This document shows, piece by piece, positions 51,446 to 61,008 of a stretch of DNA of 64,000 nt (position 1 is its first letter; every line of letters starts with the position of its first letter). A program made the translations under genes and the position numbers. The stretch is from Marinifilaceae bacterium (lineage in GTDB: Bacteria; Bacteroidota; Bacteroidia; Bacteroidales; Marinifilaceae), in NCBI GenBank assembly GCA_016936255.1, contig JAFGYE010000091.1, positions 118,040 to 182,039 of the forward strand, read 5' to 3'. Under the pieces are notes generated by a model, which ran no database searches, had not been told where the DNA came from, and saw only the letters and a program-made list of their open reading frames with translations.

Positions 51446-54400
51446 ATGTATAGATTGATTGGCATAATCCTGCTTTTTGTTTTATCAAGTTTCTCAATTC
51501 AGGCTGAGAGGCAATATTCTTTTCTCAAAGTTGATAATGTTGATGGATTAATTAACAACCATGTTAATTGTACTTATAAGGATACAAGAGGCTTTATTTG
51601 GATTGGAACAAGAGCTGGATTAAGTAGATTTGATGGTTTTCAGTTTGTTAATTACACACATACAACAAAAGATACAACAACAATAGCAGATAATTACATT
51701 GAGAACATACAGGAAGATGCTGATGGGAATTTGTGGATTGGTACTTTGCAGGGTTATGTTGTTTTTGAAATAAATAAGGAAAAGTTTTATAGGGATTTAT
51801 CATTATTCATTGGAGAAAAAAGTTCATCGCAAAATATAGAGGTTTTATACATTGATAAGAATAAACAGAAATGGATTAAGCCATATAATCAGAATTATTA
51901 TCAGCGGGTTGACTCTGTTACGGGTAAATTGATAAGCGTTTTTCCTGTGCATGAAAAAGAAGAATGTTGTGTTGTGAATTTTCAACAGGCCAACGGAGAT
52001 TATTATTACCTTTTAAGCAATGGAATTATCGAATGTTACGATGGAGAGAATTACAATCTCAAATTCAGAAATGATCACTTATCAGGAAAACTGGGTGCAG
52101 ATAGCTTAAGTACAGCTCTTTTAATTGATGCAGAGAATGATATTTGGTTGTATGGAAATAACGATGGGCTGTATCAATACCAAATAGTAAATGAGAAGTG
52201 GAATCATTACACGGTTCATTCAAATAAAATACGCTTAACAAGTAATATCGTAAAAAGAGTTATACAAGATGATAAGGGGCTGATTTGGGTTGGGACTGAC
52301 CATGGAGGTATTGATGTGATTAATAAGTTTTCCGGAGAAGTAACCCAAATATACCATCAATCCGATAACGATAAAAGTATAGCTCAGAATTCAATTACTG
52401 ATTTATACATTGATGATAATAACATAATTTGGATTGGGACATTTAAAAATGGGCTAAGTTATTATCATGAGAGTATTCACAAATTTCCTCATTACAGACA
52501 TTTATTGTCCGACCCATCAAGCCTGCCGTATAATGATGTAAACTGTTTCGTGGAAGATGAAAAAGGGAATTTATGGATAGGAACAAACGGAGGCGGACTT
52601 ATTTATTTTAATCGTCATGCAAATACTTTTACAAAATATCAATATGAAGAAGACAAGCCTAATTCTTTAAGTGGTAATGTTGTTGTGAGCTTATTTATTG
52701 ATAGTGAAAAAGAACTGTGGGTTGGAACATATACGGGAGGACTAAATCGTTTTAATGGAAAAACATTTAAAAGGTATCAATATTCACCAAATAAAAATAA
52801 TGGTCTCACAAGCAACAATATATGGTCAATCAATGAAGATAATCAACAAAATATATGGGTTGGTACCCTTGGAGGAGGAATTGTAATATTCGATCGGATC
52901 AATAAGATTTTTAAACCTGTTCCGAATAAAGGGAATGTAAATTTACCAACAAAATTTGTTAAACAGATTTACAAATTAAATAATGGTAATTTCTTTATTG
53001 CAACGGAGAGAGGTGTCCTGTTTTATGACCTTAAAGAACAACGTTACAAGTATCATCCATTGCTTGCAAGATCAACGCCACTGGCCATTAGTAATAAAAC
53101 AGTTAATGCAGTTTATGAAGATACCCGCGGTTTGCTTTGGATTGCTTCCCGTGAAGGTTTGATTGTGGTTAATCCCAACACAGATTTTGTTAAAAGTTTT
53201 ACTGTGTCAGATGGCTTATCAGAAGATTTTATTAGTTGTATTTTAGAAGATGAGTTTCAATCTATCTGGGTAAGCAAATCAAGTGGTTTAAGTCAAATAG
53301 TAGTTAATCAGACTTTACCGGGCGAAGAATATTCATTTTCTATTTTTGATTATACAGAAGAGGATGGCTTGCAGGGAAAAGAATTTAACACACAAGCTGC
53401 ATACAAAACTTCTAAAAATGAATTAATTTTTGGCGGGAGCAACGGGTTTAATATGTTTCAATCCAAAAATATCAGATACAATCAGATTTCACCAAAAGTA
53501 GTATTTACCGACTTTCAAATTTTTAATAAAAGCATCAAGCCCAATACCCCGATTAATAACAAAATTGTTCTTAAAGAATCGATTACCTCTGCTAAATCTA
53601 TTGAGCTAAAGTACTCGATGAATGTTTTTTCCATCGAATTTACGGCACTTAACTTTTTTATTCCGAGTAAAATTAAATATCAATATAAATTGGAGGGATT
53701 CGATGATGATTGGGTGTCGTTGGATGCAAATCGAAATCGGGTAACCTACACCAATCTTAATCCGGGAGATTATTATTTTAAAGTTAAGGCATCCAATAAC
53801 GATGGAATTTGGAATGAGGATTATGCCCAATTGCATATTATTGTGCTTCCTCCTTTATATGCAACACCATTTGCCTACTTAATTTATATTTTATTAGGTG
53901 TTGGTATCTTGGGGTATTTCAGATATTCGATGCTTCGTAAAGAGCGTCTGAAATTTGATGTTGAGCAAGGGCGCCTGCAAGCGAAACGCAATCATGATAT
54001 GGATGAAATGAAACTGAGGTTTTTAACGAATGTCAGTCATGAATTTCGTACGCCATTAACGCTGATTTTAGCCCCTTTGGATAAATTGTTAAAGCAAACC
54101 AGATCCGAATCGGAAAAAAAATTGCTTGATACCATTGAGAGAAATGCCAGGCAACTGCTTAATCTGGTAAACCAGTTACTGGATTTTCGTAAGTTGGAGT
54201 TGCATGGATTGAGATACAATCCATCTTACGTTGATATTGTTGCTTTTTTAAACGAAGTGACTCATAATTTTGAGGATGCCTTTAACAAGAAGCGTATCAA
54301 ATTCATATTTGAGCATTCAACAGAACATTTTATCTTCAATTTCGATAAAGAAAAACTGGAGAAGGTAATGATGAACCTATTATCCAATGCTTTAAAATTC

Positions 54401-55543
54401 ACTCATGAAAAAGGGAATGTAAAATTAAAGTTGGAAGTAAAAGATGAAGATGGAATTGTTAATATTATTATTCAGGATAATGGTGTTGGAATAGATGAAG
54501 AGGATATCGACAAAATATTTGTGCGTTTTTATCAATCCGAAAATAATAAGAAATTGGGACTGTCTGGAAGTGGAATTGGATTGAATCTTGCCCGTGAGAT
54601 GATTCAACTGCACAATGGTATTATTGAGGTGGAAAGCGAGCGGGGTAAAGGGGCCAAATTTAAAGTGAGTTTGCCAATTGATAAAACCGTTATAATAGAT
54701 AATGAAGATCTGGAAAGAGTAGAAGATGATTTTGTTAGGCCTGAACAAGAATCTGAAAGTAGTGAGAAAATCAAAAAGCCGATTATTTTATTGGTTGAAG
54801 ATAATATTGATTTCAGATCGTTTATGAAAGAAGCACTGCAGGAACAGTTTAAGATCTACGAGGCTCAGGATGGTCAGAAGGGGTACGATACAGTTCATAA
54901 GGTACATCCCGATTTAATTATTAGCGATGTGATGATGCCAAAAGTTGATGGCCTTGAATTGTGTACAATGCTTCGTAAAGATATCCGGACATCTCACATC
55001 CCGTTTATACTTTTAACCGCACGAACAGCTGATGAAGATAAAATTAAAGGGCTGGAAATTGGTGCTGATGATTACATAACTAAACCCTTTAATATGGATT
55101 TACTCCTTTTGCGGGTTCGTAAATTGCTTGAGAAAAGAAGTCAGTTCCAAAAACAGTTTCAAAAAACGGTTGATATTAGTCCAAGCGAAGTTCAGATTAC
55201 TTCTATGGATGAAAAATTGATTAAAAAAGCCGTTGCAATAGTTGAGAAAAATATTTCAGAAGCTGGTTTTTCAGTTGAAGACTTAAGCAAGGAGTTGGGG
55301 ATGAGTCGTGTTTACCTGTATAAAAAATTAGTTTCGATAACGGGTAAATCTCCTATTGAGTTTATTAGAATTATCAGATTAAAAAGAGGAATTCAACTTC
55401 TGGAAAAAAGCCAGATGAATATTGCTGAAATTGCATACGAAGTAGGATTTAACAGCCCACGTTATTTCAGTAAGTATTTTAAAGAAGAGTATGGTATTTT
55501 GCCAACGGCCTATGTAAAAAGACATAAGCAAGATGGAGAATAA
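51446..55543 (+). CDS. Hybrid two-component system sensor-regulator (HTCS) of PUL 2
   Basis: The ATG at 51446 (signal peptide MYRLIGIILLFVLSSF) gives 1365 residues; an in-frame ATG at 51290 lies inside GH3 and upstream of the promoter. Order: propeller repeats (about 25-715; repeated IWIGT/LWIGT), Y_Y_Y domain (about 730-800), membrane helix (about 808-830), HisKA with H865 (VSHEFRTPLT), HATPase_c (DNGVGI, GSGIGLNL), receiver with D1161 (ISDVMMP), AraC-type HTH (about 1260-1365). It is expected to sense a xyloglucan oligosaccharide and activate this locus. Its sensor differs clearly from the HTCS at 2346-6452. Confidence 0.96.
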   Translation: MYRLIGIILLFVLSSFSIQAERQYSFLKVDNVDGLINNHVNCTYKDTRGFIWIGTRAGLSRFDGFQFVNYTHTTKDTTTIADNYIENIQEDADGNLWIGTLQGYVVFEINKEKFYRDLSLFIGEKSSSQNIEVLYIDKNKQKWIKPYNQNYYQRVDSVTGKLISVFPVHEKEECCVVNFQQANGDYYYLLSNGIIECYDGENYNLKFRNDHLSGKLGADSLSTALLIDAENDIWLYGNNDGLYQYQIVNEKWNHYTVHSNKIRLTSNIVKRVIQDDKGLIWVGTDHGGIDVINKFSGEVTQIYHQSDNDKSIAQNSITDLYIDDNNIIWIGTFKNGLSYYHESIHKFPHYRHLLSDPSSLPYNDVNCFVEDEKGNLWIGTNGGGLIYFNRHANTFTKYQYEEDKPNSLSGNVVVSLFIDSEKELWVGTYTGGLNRFNGKTFKRYQYSPNKNNGLTSNNIWSINEDNQQNIWVGTLGGGIVIFDRINKIFKPVPNKGNVNLPTKFVKQIYKLNNGNFFIATERGVLFYDLKEQRYKYHPLLARSTPLAISNKTVNAVYEDTRGLLWIASREGLIVVNPNTDFVKSFTVSDGLSEDFISCILEDEFQSIWVSKSSGLSQIVVNQTLPGEEYSFSIFDYTEEDGLQGKEFNTQAAYKTSKNELIFGGSNGFNMFQSKNIRYNQISPKVVFTDFQIFNKSIKPNTPINNKIVLKESITSAKSIELKYSMNVFSIEFTALNFFIPSKIKYQYKLEGFDDDWVSLDANRNRVTYTNLNPGDYYFKVKASNNDGIWNEDYAQLHIIVLPPLYATPFAYLIYILLGVGILGYFRYSMLRKERLKFDVEQGRLQAKRNHDMDEMKLRFLTNVSHEFRTPLTLILAPLDKLLKQTRSESEKKLLDTIERNARQLLNLVNQLLDFRKLELHGLRYNPSYVDIVAFLNEVTHNFEDAFNKKRIKFIFEHSTEHFIFNFDKEKLEKVMMNLLSNALKFTHEKGNVKLKLEVKDEDGIVNIIIQDNGVGIDEEDIDKIFVRFYQSENNKKLGLSGSGIGLNLAREMIQLHNGIIEVESERGKGAKFKVSLPIDKTVIIDNEDLERVEDDFVRPEQESESSEKIKKPIILLVEDNIDFRSFMKEALQEQFKIYEAQDGQKGYDTVHKVHPDLIISDVMMPKVDGLELCTMLRKDIRTSHIPFILLTARTADEDKIKGLEIGADDYITKPFNMDLLLLRVRKLLEKRSQFQKQFQKTVDISPSEVQITSMDEKLIKKAVAIVEKNISEAGFSVEDLSKELGMSRVYLYKKLVSITGKSPIEFIRIIRLKRGIQLLEKSQMNIAEIAYEVGFNSPRYFSKYFKEEYGILPTAYVKRHKQDGE

Positions 55544-55647
55544 TTGCCCTTGATGCGGGATTAACATTTAGTTACCCTTTTGGAAACATTTGATATGTGA
55601 AAATATTGAGTTTGTAATTATTTTAGCCTTTAAATTAAAATGGAGTT

Positions 55648-57045
55648 ATGAATTCAAAATTTTTAGTTAAAGTAAGCCTTGTGCTTATGCTTTTTTATTT
55701 AATTCCTAGGCCTGCTTATTCCAATGTTTCATTGCCTGCTATTTTTGGCAAGCACATGGTGATGCAGCAAAATTCAGAGGTGAAACTATGGGGTTGGGGC
55801 AAACCGATGGAAAAAATTAGAGTTACTACCTCATGGGATAATGATACCCTAAATACTGTAACCAATAATAATGCAAAATGGTCGGTAACCATAAAAACTC
55901 CTGAAGCAGGAGGTCCTTATTCAATAAATATAGAAGGATACAATTCTGTTGTTATCGATGATATATTAATGGGTGAGGTGTGGTTGCTTTCGGGGCAGTC
56001 GAATATGGAATGGAAAACCAGCTTTGGAATTAATAATATAGGAGAAGAGGTTGAAAATGCTGACAATAATGAAATTCGTTTTTTTTCAGTAACGCTTAAA
56101 ACATCACCAACTAAATGTATTGATGTTTCAGGTCAGTGGATGAAATGTACGCCCGAAAACATGAATGATTTTAGTGCTATAGGTTATTTTTTTGGAAAGG
56201 AACTGAATAAAGAACTTAAGATTCCTGTTGGATTAATCAGCTCTAATTGGGGTGGAACGCCAATTGAAACATGGGTTCCGGAGCAAGAAATTTTGGCTTC
56301 GAATGAGTTAACAGAATCTGCTCAAAAGGTACCTTATTTTCCTTGGGCACCCAATATGCCTGGTTGTGTTTACAATGCAATGATAGCACCGATTATGCCT
56401 TTCCCAATGAAAGGAGTTTTGTGGTATCAGGGAGAAGCTAATGTCGATAATTCAGCAACATATACCAAAACCCTTGAGACTTTAGTGAGAAGTTGGAGGA
56501 AAGGTTTTAAAACTGATCTTGCTTTTTATTATGCACAAATAGCTCCTTTTACTCACTATGCTAAAGATGCAGGAGTAAAAGTCCGCGAAGCTCAACGCCG
56601 TGCTTTAGAATCTATTCCAAATTCGGGAATGGTTGTAATGAGTGATATTGGTGATCCTCTTGATATTCATCCACGTAATAAAATTGACGCAGGGAAGCGG
56701 TTTGCACATCTGGCACTTAATAAAACCTATAAGTTGAGTGATTTTCCAGCATCAGGACCGCTTTTTAAGACTTTTTTGATTAAAGGATCAGAAGTCGAAG
56801 TAATTTTTGATTGTGCAGAAGGATTGCATTGTGAGAAAGCTGATTTGCCCTATTTTGAATTAGCAGGAGAGGATGGAATCTGGTTTTCTGCTCAGGCTTT
56901 TATTAAAAACGACAAAGTACTTGTGAAATCAGAGGAAGTTAGGAATCCCGTTAATGTGAGATTTGCCTGGGCCAATTCAGCCACACCAAAACTTTTTAAC
57001 AAGGATAATTTACCGGCTTCCTGTTTTACTACAATTGATTTTTGA
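55648..57045 (+). CDS. Sialate-O-acetylesterase-fold (SASA) esterase, CE20-like, secreted
   Basis: The protein has 465 residues with a signal peptide to about 26 (RPAYS). An N-terminal beta domain (SLPAIFGKHMVMQQ) precedes an SGNH hydrolase with S118 in LSGQSNMEW, WGGTPIETW, WYQGEAN and a C-terminal D339-I-H341-P. Proteins of this SASA layout include sialate O-acetylesterases and the CE20 xyloglucan acetylesterase described from Xanthomonas. Its place among xyloglucan enzymes favours removal of O-acetyl groups from xyloglucan side chains. It lies 104 bp after the HTCS and 20 bp before a second esterase. Confidence 0.85.
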   Translation: MNSKFLVKVSLVLMLFYLIPRPAYSNVSLPAIFGKHMVMQQNSEVKLWGWGKPMEKIRVTTSWDNDTLNTVTNNNAKWSVTIKTPEAGGPYSINIEGYNSVVIDDILMGEVWLLSGQSNMEWKTSFGINNIGEEVENADNNEIRFFSVTLKTSPTKCIDVSGQWMKCTPENMNDFSAIGYFFGKELNKELKIPVGLISSNWGGTPIETWVPEQEILASNELTESAQKVPYFPWAPNMPGCVYNAMIAPIMPFPMKGVLWYQGEANVDNSATYTKTLETLVRSWRKGFKTDLAFYYAQIAPFTHYAKDAGVKVREAQRRALESIPNSGMVVMSDIGDPLDIHPRNKIDAGKRFAHLALNKTYKLSDFPASGPLFKTFLIKGSEVEVIFDCAEGLHCEKADLPYFELAGEDGIWFSAQAFIKNDKVLVKSEEVRNPVNVRFAWANSATPKLFNKDNLPASCFTTIDF

Positions 57046-57065
57046 AAACCATATAATTTTTATAA

Positions 57066-58151
57066 ATGAGAACTATAGTAAAGAATATCATTTTATTGTC
57101 CTGCGTGTTTGTTTTTGGATTTTGTAATGTTCAAAATCAGGATATTGCATTCGATCAGCCAAATTTAACTTACGAAGGCCGAATTATGTTTCGACCTGAT
57201 GCTGCGGAGCTTTCATGGTCGGGTTCTTCGGTAAGTATCCAATTTAAGGGAAGCAGTATTTCAGCTACTTTGCAGGATTTGGATACGGCAAATTATTACA
57301 ATGTGATTGTTGATCGTAAGGTGATTTCGAAATTGCATACCGATACACTGAAAACAAAATACATACTAGCCTCAGGCTTATCTGAAGGAATACATCAAGT
57401 ACAATTGTATAAACGTACCGAATGGGATAAAGGGAAAACATTGTTTTATGGTTTTGAATTACCCGGTGATGCAAAACTTCTGCCGGCGGAAACACCCAAA
57501 AAGAGAAAAATAGAGTTCTACGGAAACTCCATTACCTCTGCGTATGGAAATGAAGATACTAGTGGAAAAGATCGTCCGTATGGTTATTTTCAAAATAACT
57601 ATGAATCATACGCAGCTATTACAGCAAGACATTTTAATGCTCAATACCATTGTATTTCTAAAAGTGGTATCGGAGTATTGGTTAGTTGGTTTCCATTGAT
57701 TATGTCCGAAATGTATGATCGAATCGACCCAAATGACTCAGTTTTAAAATGGGATTTTTCCAAATATACACCTGATGTAGTAGTAATTAATCTTTTTCAG
57801 AACGATTCATGGATCGTAAATATCCCCAAAAATGAGCAGTTTAAAAATAGATTTGGTAAGGATGCACCCGATTCAACAACTATTATTGCAGCTTACAAAG
57901 ATTTCGTCACTTCCATTCGCGGTAAGTATCCACATTCGTCTATTATCTGTACCCTTGGCAGTATGGATGCAACCCAAAAAGGATCTCAGTGGCCTGGATA
58001 TGTACAAACAGCAGTAAGTCAATTAAAGGATGATAAGATATTCTCTTGTTTTTTCCCGTTTAAAAATTCAGGCGGACATCCAAACATTAAGGAACATCAA
58101 GTAATGGCTGACCAATTAATTGAGTTCATTGAAGAAAATATTGAATGGTGA
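57066..58151 (+). CDS. CE2-like SGNH carbohydrate esterase
   Basis: The protein has 361 residues with an N-terminal signal that may end at a lipobox-like FGFC. An N-terminal jelly-roll domain (about 30-140, YEGRIMFRPDAAELSWSGSS) precedes the SGNH domain, with S155 in YGNSITSAYG, NLFQNDSW in place of block III, and H338 in GGHPNIKEH. This two-domain layout is that of CE2 acetylesterases. It is probably co-transcribed with the CE20-like gene, so two different deacetylases are made together. Confidence 0.85.
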   Translation: MRTIVKNIILLSCVFVFGFCNVQNQDIAFDQPNLTYEGRIMFRPDAAELSWSGSSVSIQFKGSSISATLQDLDTANYYNVIVDRKVISKLHTDTLKTKYILASGLSEGIHQVQLYKRTEWDKGKTLFYGFELPGDAKLLPAETPKKRKIEFYGNSITSAYGNEDTSGKDRPYGYFQNNYESYAAITARHFNAQYHCISKSGIGVLVSWFPLIMSEMYDRIDPNDSVLKWDFSKYTPDVVVINLFQNDSWIVNIPKNEQFKNRFGKDAPDSTTIIAAYKDFVTSIRGKYPHSSIICTLGSMDATQKGSQWPGYVQTAVSQLKDDKIFSCFFPFKNSGGHPNIKEHQVMADQLIEFIEENIEW

Positions 58152-58222
58152 TTTAGAGCCTAATATAAAAAACTGCACTTAAATTGATATCATTAGCGTA
58201 TTATTAAGGACCAAATGCAGTT

Positions 58223-58256
58223 GAGAGGTAGTGTTAGGAAACTAGTACTACCTCTC
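58223..58256 (+). terminator. Terminator after the esterase pair
   Basis: A perfect 10-bp stem (GAGAGGTAGT / ACTACCTCTC) with a 14-nt loop is followed by TTTAC. It lies in the 221-bp spacer before GH42, which holds no gene. Confidence 0.6.
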
Positions 58257-58372
58257 TTTACAAAAAATATCCTGTTAACACTCGATTTTTGATCTCTTTA
58301 GAAGGCATTGAAAAAAATAGCTTACGGTTTAGGCAGGACACCAAAATTGAGAAGATCTAATAAAGAAAAAAT

Positions 58373-60451
58373 ATGGCAAAGAAAATTAGCTTATTGGCAT
58401 TACTAATCAGCAGTTGGATTGGTGTTTTATCTGCACAGGATTTTTTTCCTAAAAAGGATTTGATGTCTGTTGGTGTGTATTACTATCCTGAGCAATGGTC
58501 GGAAGATCAATGGGAAAGGGATATTGAGAATATTGCCGGTTATGGATTCGAATTTATTCATATGTCTGAATTTGCCTGGGCTCAGATGGAACCATCTGAG
58601 GGCAAGTATGATTTTACCTGGCTTGATAAAGTAATTGAGTTGGCTGATAAAAATAAGCTGAAAGTGATTTTGGGAACACCTACGCCTTGTCCTCCGGTAT
58701 GGCTCGGAATTAAGTATCCCGAAATATACATACAAGATGGTAATTATCAATCTAAAGAACATGGCACCCGTGCAAACATGTCATTATCCAACCCGATTGT
58801 TTTGGAGTATACACAGAAGATTGTGGCGGCAATGGCCAAACATTATGCCCACAACAAAGCTGTAATGGGATGGCAAATTGACAATGAGCCGGAGGCTAAA
58901 GAAGATTACAGTCCGTCTGCACAATTGGCATTTCGGAAATGGTTACAAAATAAGTATGCAAATATTACTGAACTGAATAAGGCATGGGGAAAGGCATTTT
59001 GGAGTCAGTTGTATTCATCTTTTGAAGAGGTTAGAATTCATAATGCTCAAAATGTAGGTTGGTGGGGTGCAAATCCTATTGCTTTATTGGATTTTAAACG
59101 CTTTACAGCGGATACGCAAGCATCTTTTTTAGATTTTCAGGCAGAAGAATTGCGGAAATATATTGATGAGTCACAGTTTATAACTACAAACTATGTGGCA
59201 AAAGGCGGCCAGACGGATCCGAAAAGAAGTAAAAAACTTGATTTTGCTTCATTTACAGCTTATCCCAATTATGGAAGCAATAATCTGGGAGACTTGGGTT
59301 TTCGTTTAGGTGATCACACCGTTTTAATGTATGCCAATGATTATTATAAGTCGGTAAATGGCATTGCAGGAGTTATGGAACTGCAGCCCGGACAGGTAAA
59401 TTGGGCCAATTACAATTCATTGTTACAGCCCGGAACCGTTCGTATGTGGTTGTGGCATTGTTTTGCAGGAGGTAGTTCTTTTGCATGTACCTATCGTTAC
59501 CGACAAGTACTTTATGGTGCCGAGCAATATCATCATGGTGTGGTTCGAACCGATGGTGTTACTTTGAGTCAGGGAGGAGAGGAGTATGTACAGGTGATCA
59601 AAGAGGTGAATGAATTGAGGAAAAAGTACAGCAAGAATACTCAAATGCCTGAAGCTGTTCAGAAGAGAAAAACTGCCATCATGTGGTCGTTTGACAACCT
59701 TTGGAATCTGGAAAGACAAAAGCAAACCTATCAATGGGATACTTGGAAACACATGCAGCGTTATCAGCAGATACTGCATTCATTTGGTGCTCCGGTGAGT
59801 TTTATTTCAGCGGAAGATGATTTTGATGATTATGAATTTATTATAGTTCCTGCTTACGAAATGGTAGACGAGGCGTTGGTTCAGAAATGGAAAAAGTTCG
59901 TTTCAAAAGGAGGTAAGCTTATTGTTTCACCAAGAACCGGCGCTAAAGATAAAAATGCTCATTTATGGGAAAATAATTTATCGGGCATTATGAATGAACT
60001 AATTGGAGGAAAGATTTATTCATTTGATATGCTTCCATCCGGGAAACAAGGTAATATTTTAATGGATGGGAAAAATTACAAATGGAGTTCATGGGGAGAT
60101 TTAATTATACCGGAAGATAAAACTGAGGTCGTAGCTAGTTATACCGATCAATTTTACAAAGGAACTGCCTGCATTTTAAAAAATGAAATTGGTAAAGGGC
60201 AGGTTTGGTATATTGGAGCAGAATCTGTTGATGGGGATTTGGAACGAAATCTACTGAAAAATATATATCAGCAAAATAATATCGTGGTAGAGAATTATCC
60301 TGAAGGTGTTTTTGTTCAGTATCGGGATGGTTTTATGGTGGCTGTTAACTATTCTTCCGAAGAGTATATTTTAGATTATAATGGAGATTACCTGATAGGA
60401 GATAAGGTGCTGAAACCGGCAGATGTTGCTGTGTGGAGTATTGAGAAATAG
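58373..60451 (+). CDS. GH42 beta-galactosidase, secreted
   Basis: The protein has 692 residues with a signal peptide to about 21 (GVLSAQ). GH42 motifs: GVYYYPEQWSEDQWERD, TPTPCPPVWL, acid/base E172 in WQIDNEPEA, and nucleophile E336 in VMELQPG. A trimerisation-like alpha/beta domain and a small C-terminal beta domain follow. GH42 enzymes act on terminal beta-galactose, and export is unusual for the family but seen in Bacteroidota PULs. Here it could remove beta-galactose from xyloglucan side chains. A strong terminator follows. Confidence 0.92.
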   Translation: MAKKISLLALLISSWIGVLSAQDFFPKKDLMSVGVYYYPEQWSEDQWERDIENIAGYGFEFIHMSEFAWAQMEPSEGKYDFTWLDKVIELADKNKLKVILGTPTPCPPVWLGIKYPEIYIQDGNYQSKEHGTRANMSLSNPIVLEYTQKIVAAMAKHYAHNKAVMGWQIDNEPEAKEDYSPSAQLAFRKWLQNKYANITELNKAWGKAFWSQLYSSFEEVRIHNAQNVGWWGANPIALLDFKRFTADTQASFLDFQAEELRKYIDESQFITTNYVAKGGQTDPKRSKKLDFASFTAYPNYGSNNLGDLGFRLGDHTVLMYANDYYKSVNGIAGVMELQPGQVNWANYNSLLQPGTVRMWLWHCFAGGSSFACTYRYRQVLYGAEQYHHGVVRTDGVTLSQGGEEYVQVIKEVNELRKKYSKNTQMPEAVQKRKTAIMWSFDNLWNLERQKQTYQWDTWKHMQRYQQILHSFGAPVSFISAEDDFDDYEFIIVPAYEMVDEALVQKWKKFVSKGGKLIVSPRTGAKDKNAHLWENNLSGIMNELIGGKIYSFDMLPSGKQGNILMDGKNYKWSSWGDLIIPEDKTEVVASYTDQFYKGTACILKNEIGKGQVWYIGAESVDGDLERNLLKNIYQQNNIVVENYPEGVFVQYRDGFMVAVNYSSEEYILDYNGDYLIGDKVLKPADVAVWSIEK

Positions 60452-60506
60452 TTTGGGTGATAGATATTGAATTCTTTTTTGCAATGTCATTTTGGACTGA
60501 GAATTG

Positions 60507-60555
60507 AAAAAAACACATAAATAGTTAAACTTGTTAACTATTTATGTGTTTTTTT
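60507..60555 (+). terminator. Strong intrinsic terminator after GH42
   Basis: A near-perfect stem of about 20 bp (ACACATAAATAGTTAA / TTAACTATTTATGTGT plus flanking A-T pairs) with a 5-nt loop is followed by a T run. It marks the end of PUL 2. Confidence 0.8.
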
Positions 60556-60579
60556 ATACAAACCAATTTTTAAATTTAT

Positions 60580-60934
60580 GCGAGAGTAGATACAACAAAG
60601 GTTTTTGATCCGGCATATCCGGCAACAAATACTCGTAAAGAAGTTTATGAGTTTATTGAAACGATTGACGACCTGCCAGTTAAAAAACATTCTGAAACTT
60701 ATGGCTATTTTACAAAAGCGGGAGCGAAAACGCTTCTTGCCAAATTGTATTTAAATTCAAAAGTATATGCTGATGTTGAAGAATACGGAGCAACCCAAGA
60801 ATATGAAAAGTTGGTTCAATTACTCAGATATAATGAATGGAGGAACTATTGAGTTTGTTTTGGGAGATGTTATGAATAAAGGCTTTGCATCTTCAGAAAT
60901 GACTTGTCCTCCTTCTTTTTCAGATAACAATTAA
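60580..60934 (+). pseudogene. Remnant of a susD gene
   Basis: Frame 60580-60852 reads TRKEVYEFIETIDDLPV, then YGYFTKAGAKTLLAKLYLNS and KVYADV, the middle part of SusD/RagB proteins. A shift of +1 near 60842 continues with GTIEFVLGDVMNKGFASSEM, which resembles the next conserved SusD segment. The N-terminus with its lipobox, much of the middle and the C-terminus are missing, and no susC remains upstream. There is no usable start codon. It is a relic of a former SusCD pair next to GH92. Confidence 0.75.
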
Positions 60935-61008
60935 GAATAAAGAACTTACTTGATGTTTTAGTTAAGGGATTTTTAATAAATTAAGATCAAATCATTAAAT
61001 ACAAATAT

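Larger units (their letters stand above)
60452..61008. other. Spacer with terminator and SusD remnant
   Basis: This 557-bp stretch between GH42 and GH92 has no intact gene. It holds a strong terminator (60507-60555) and a decayed SusD fragment (60580-60934). Confidence 0.7.
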
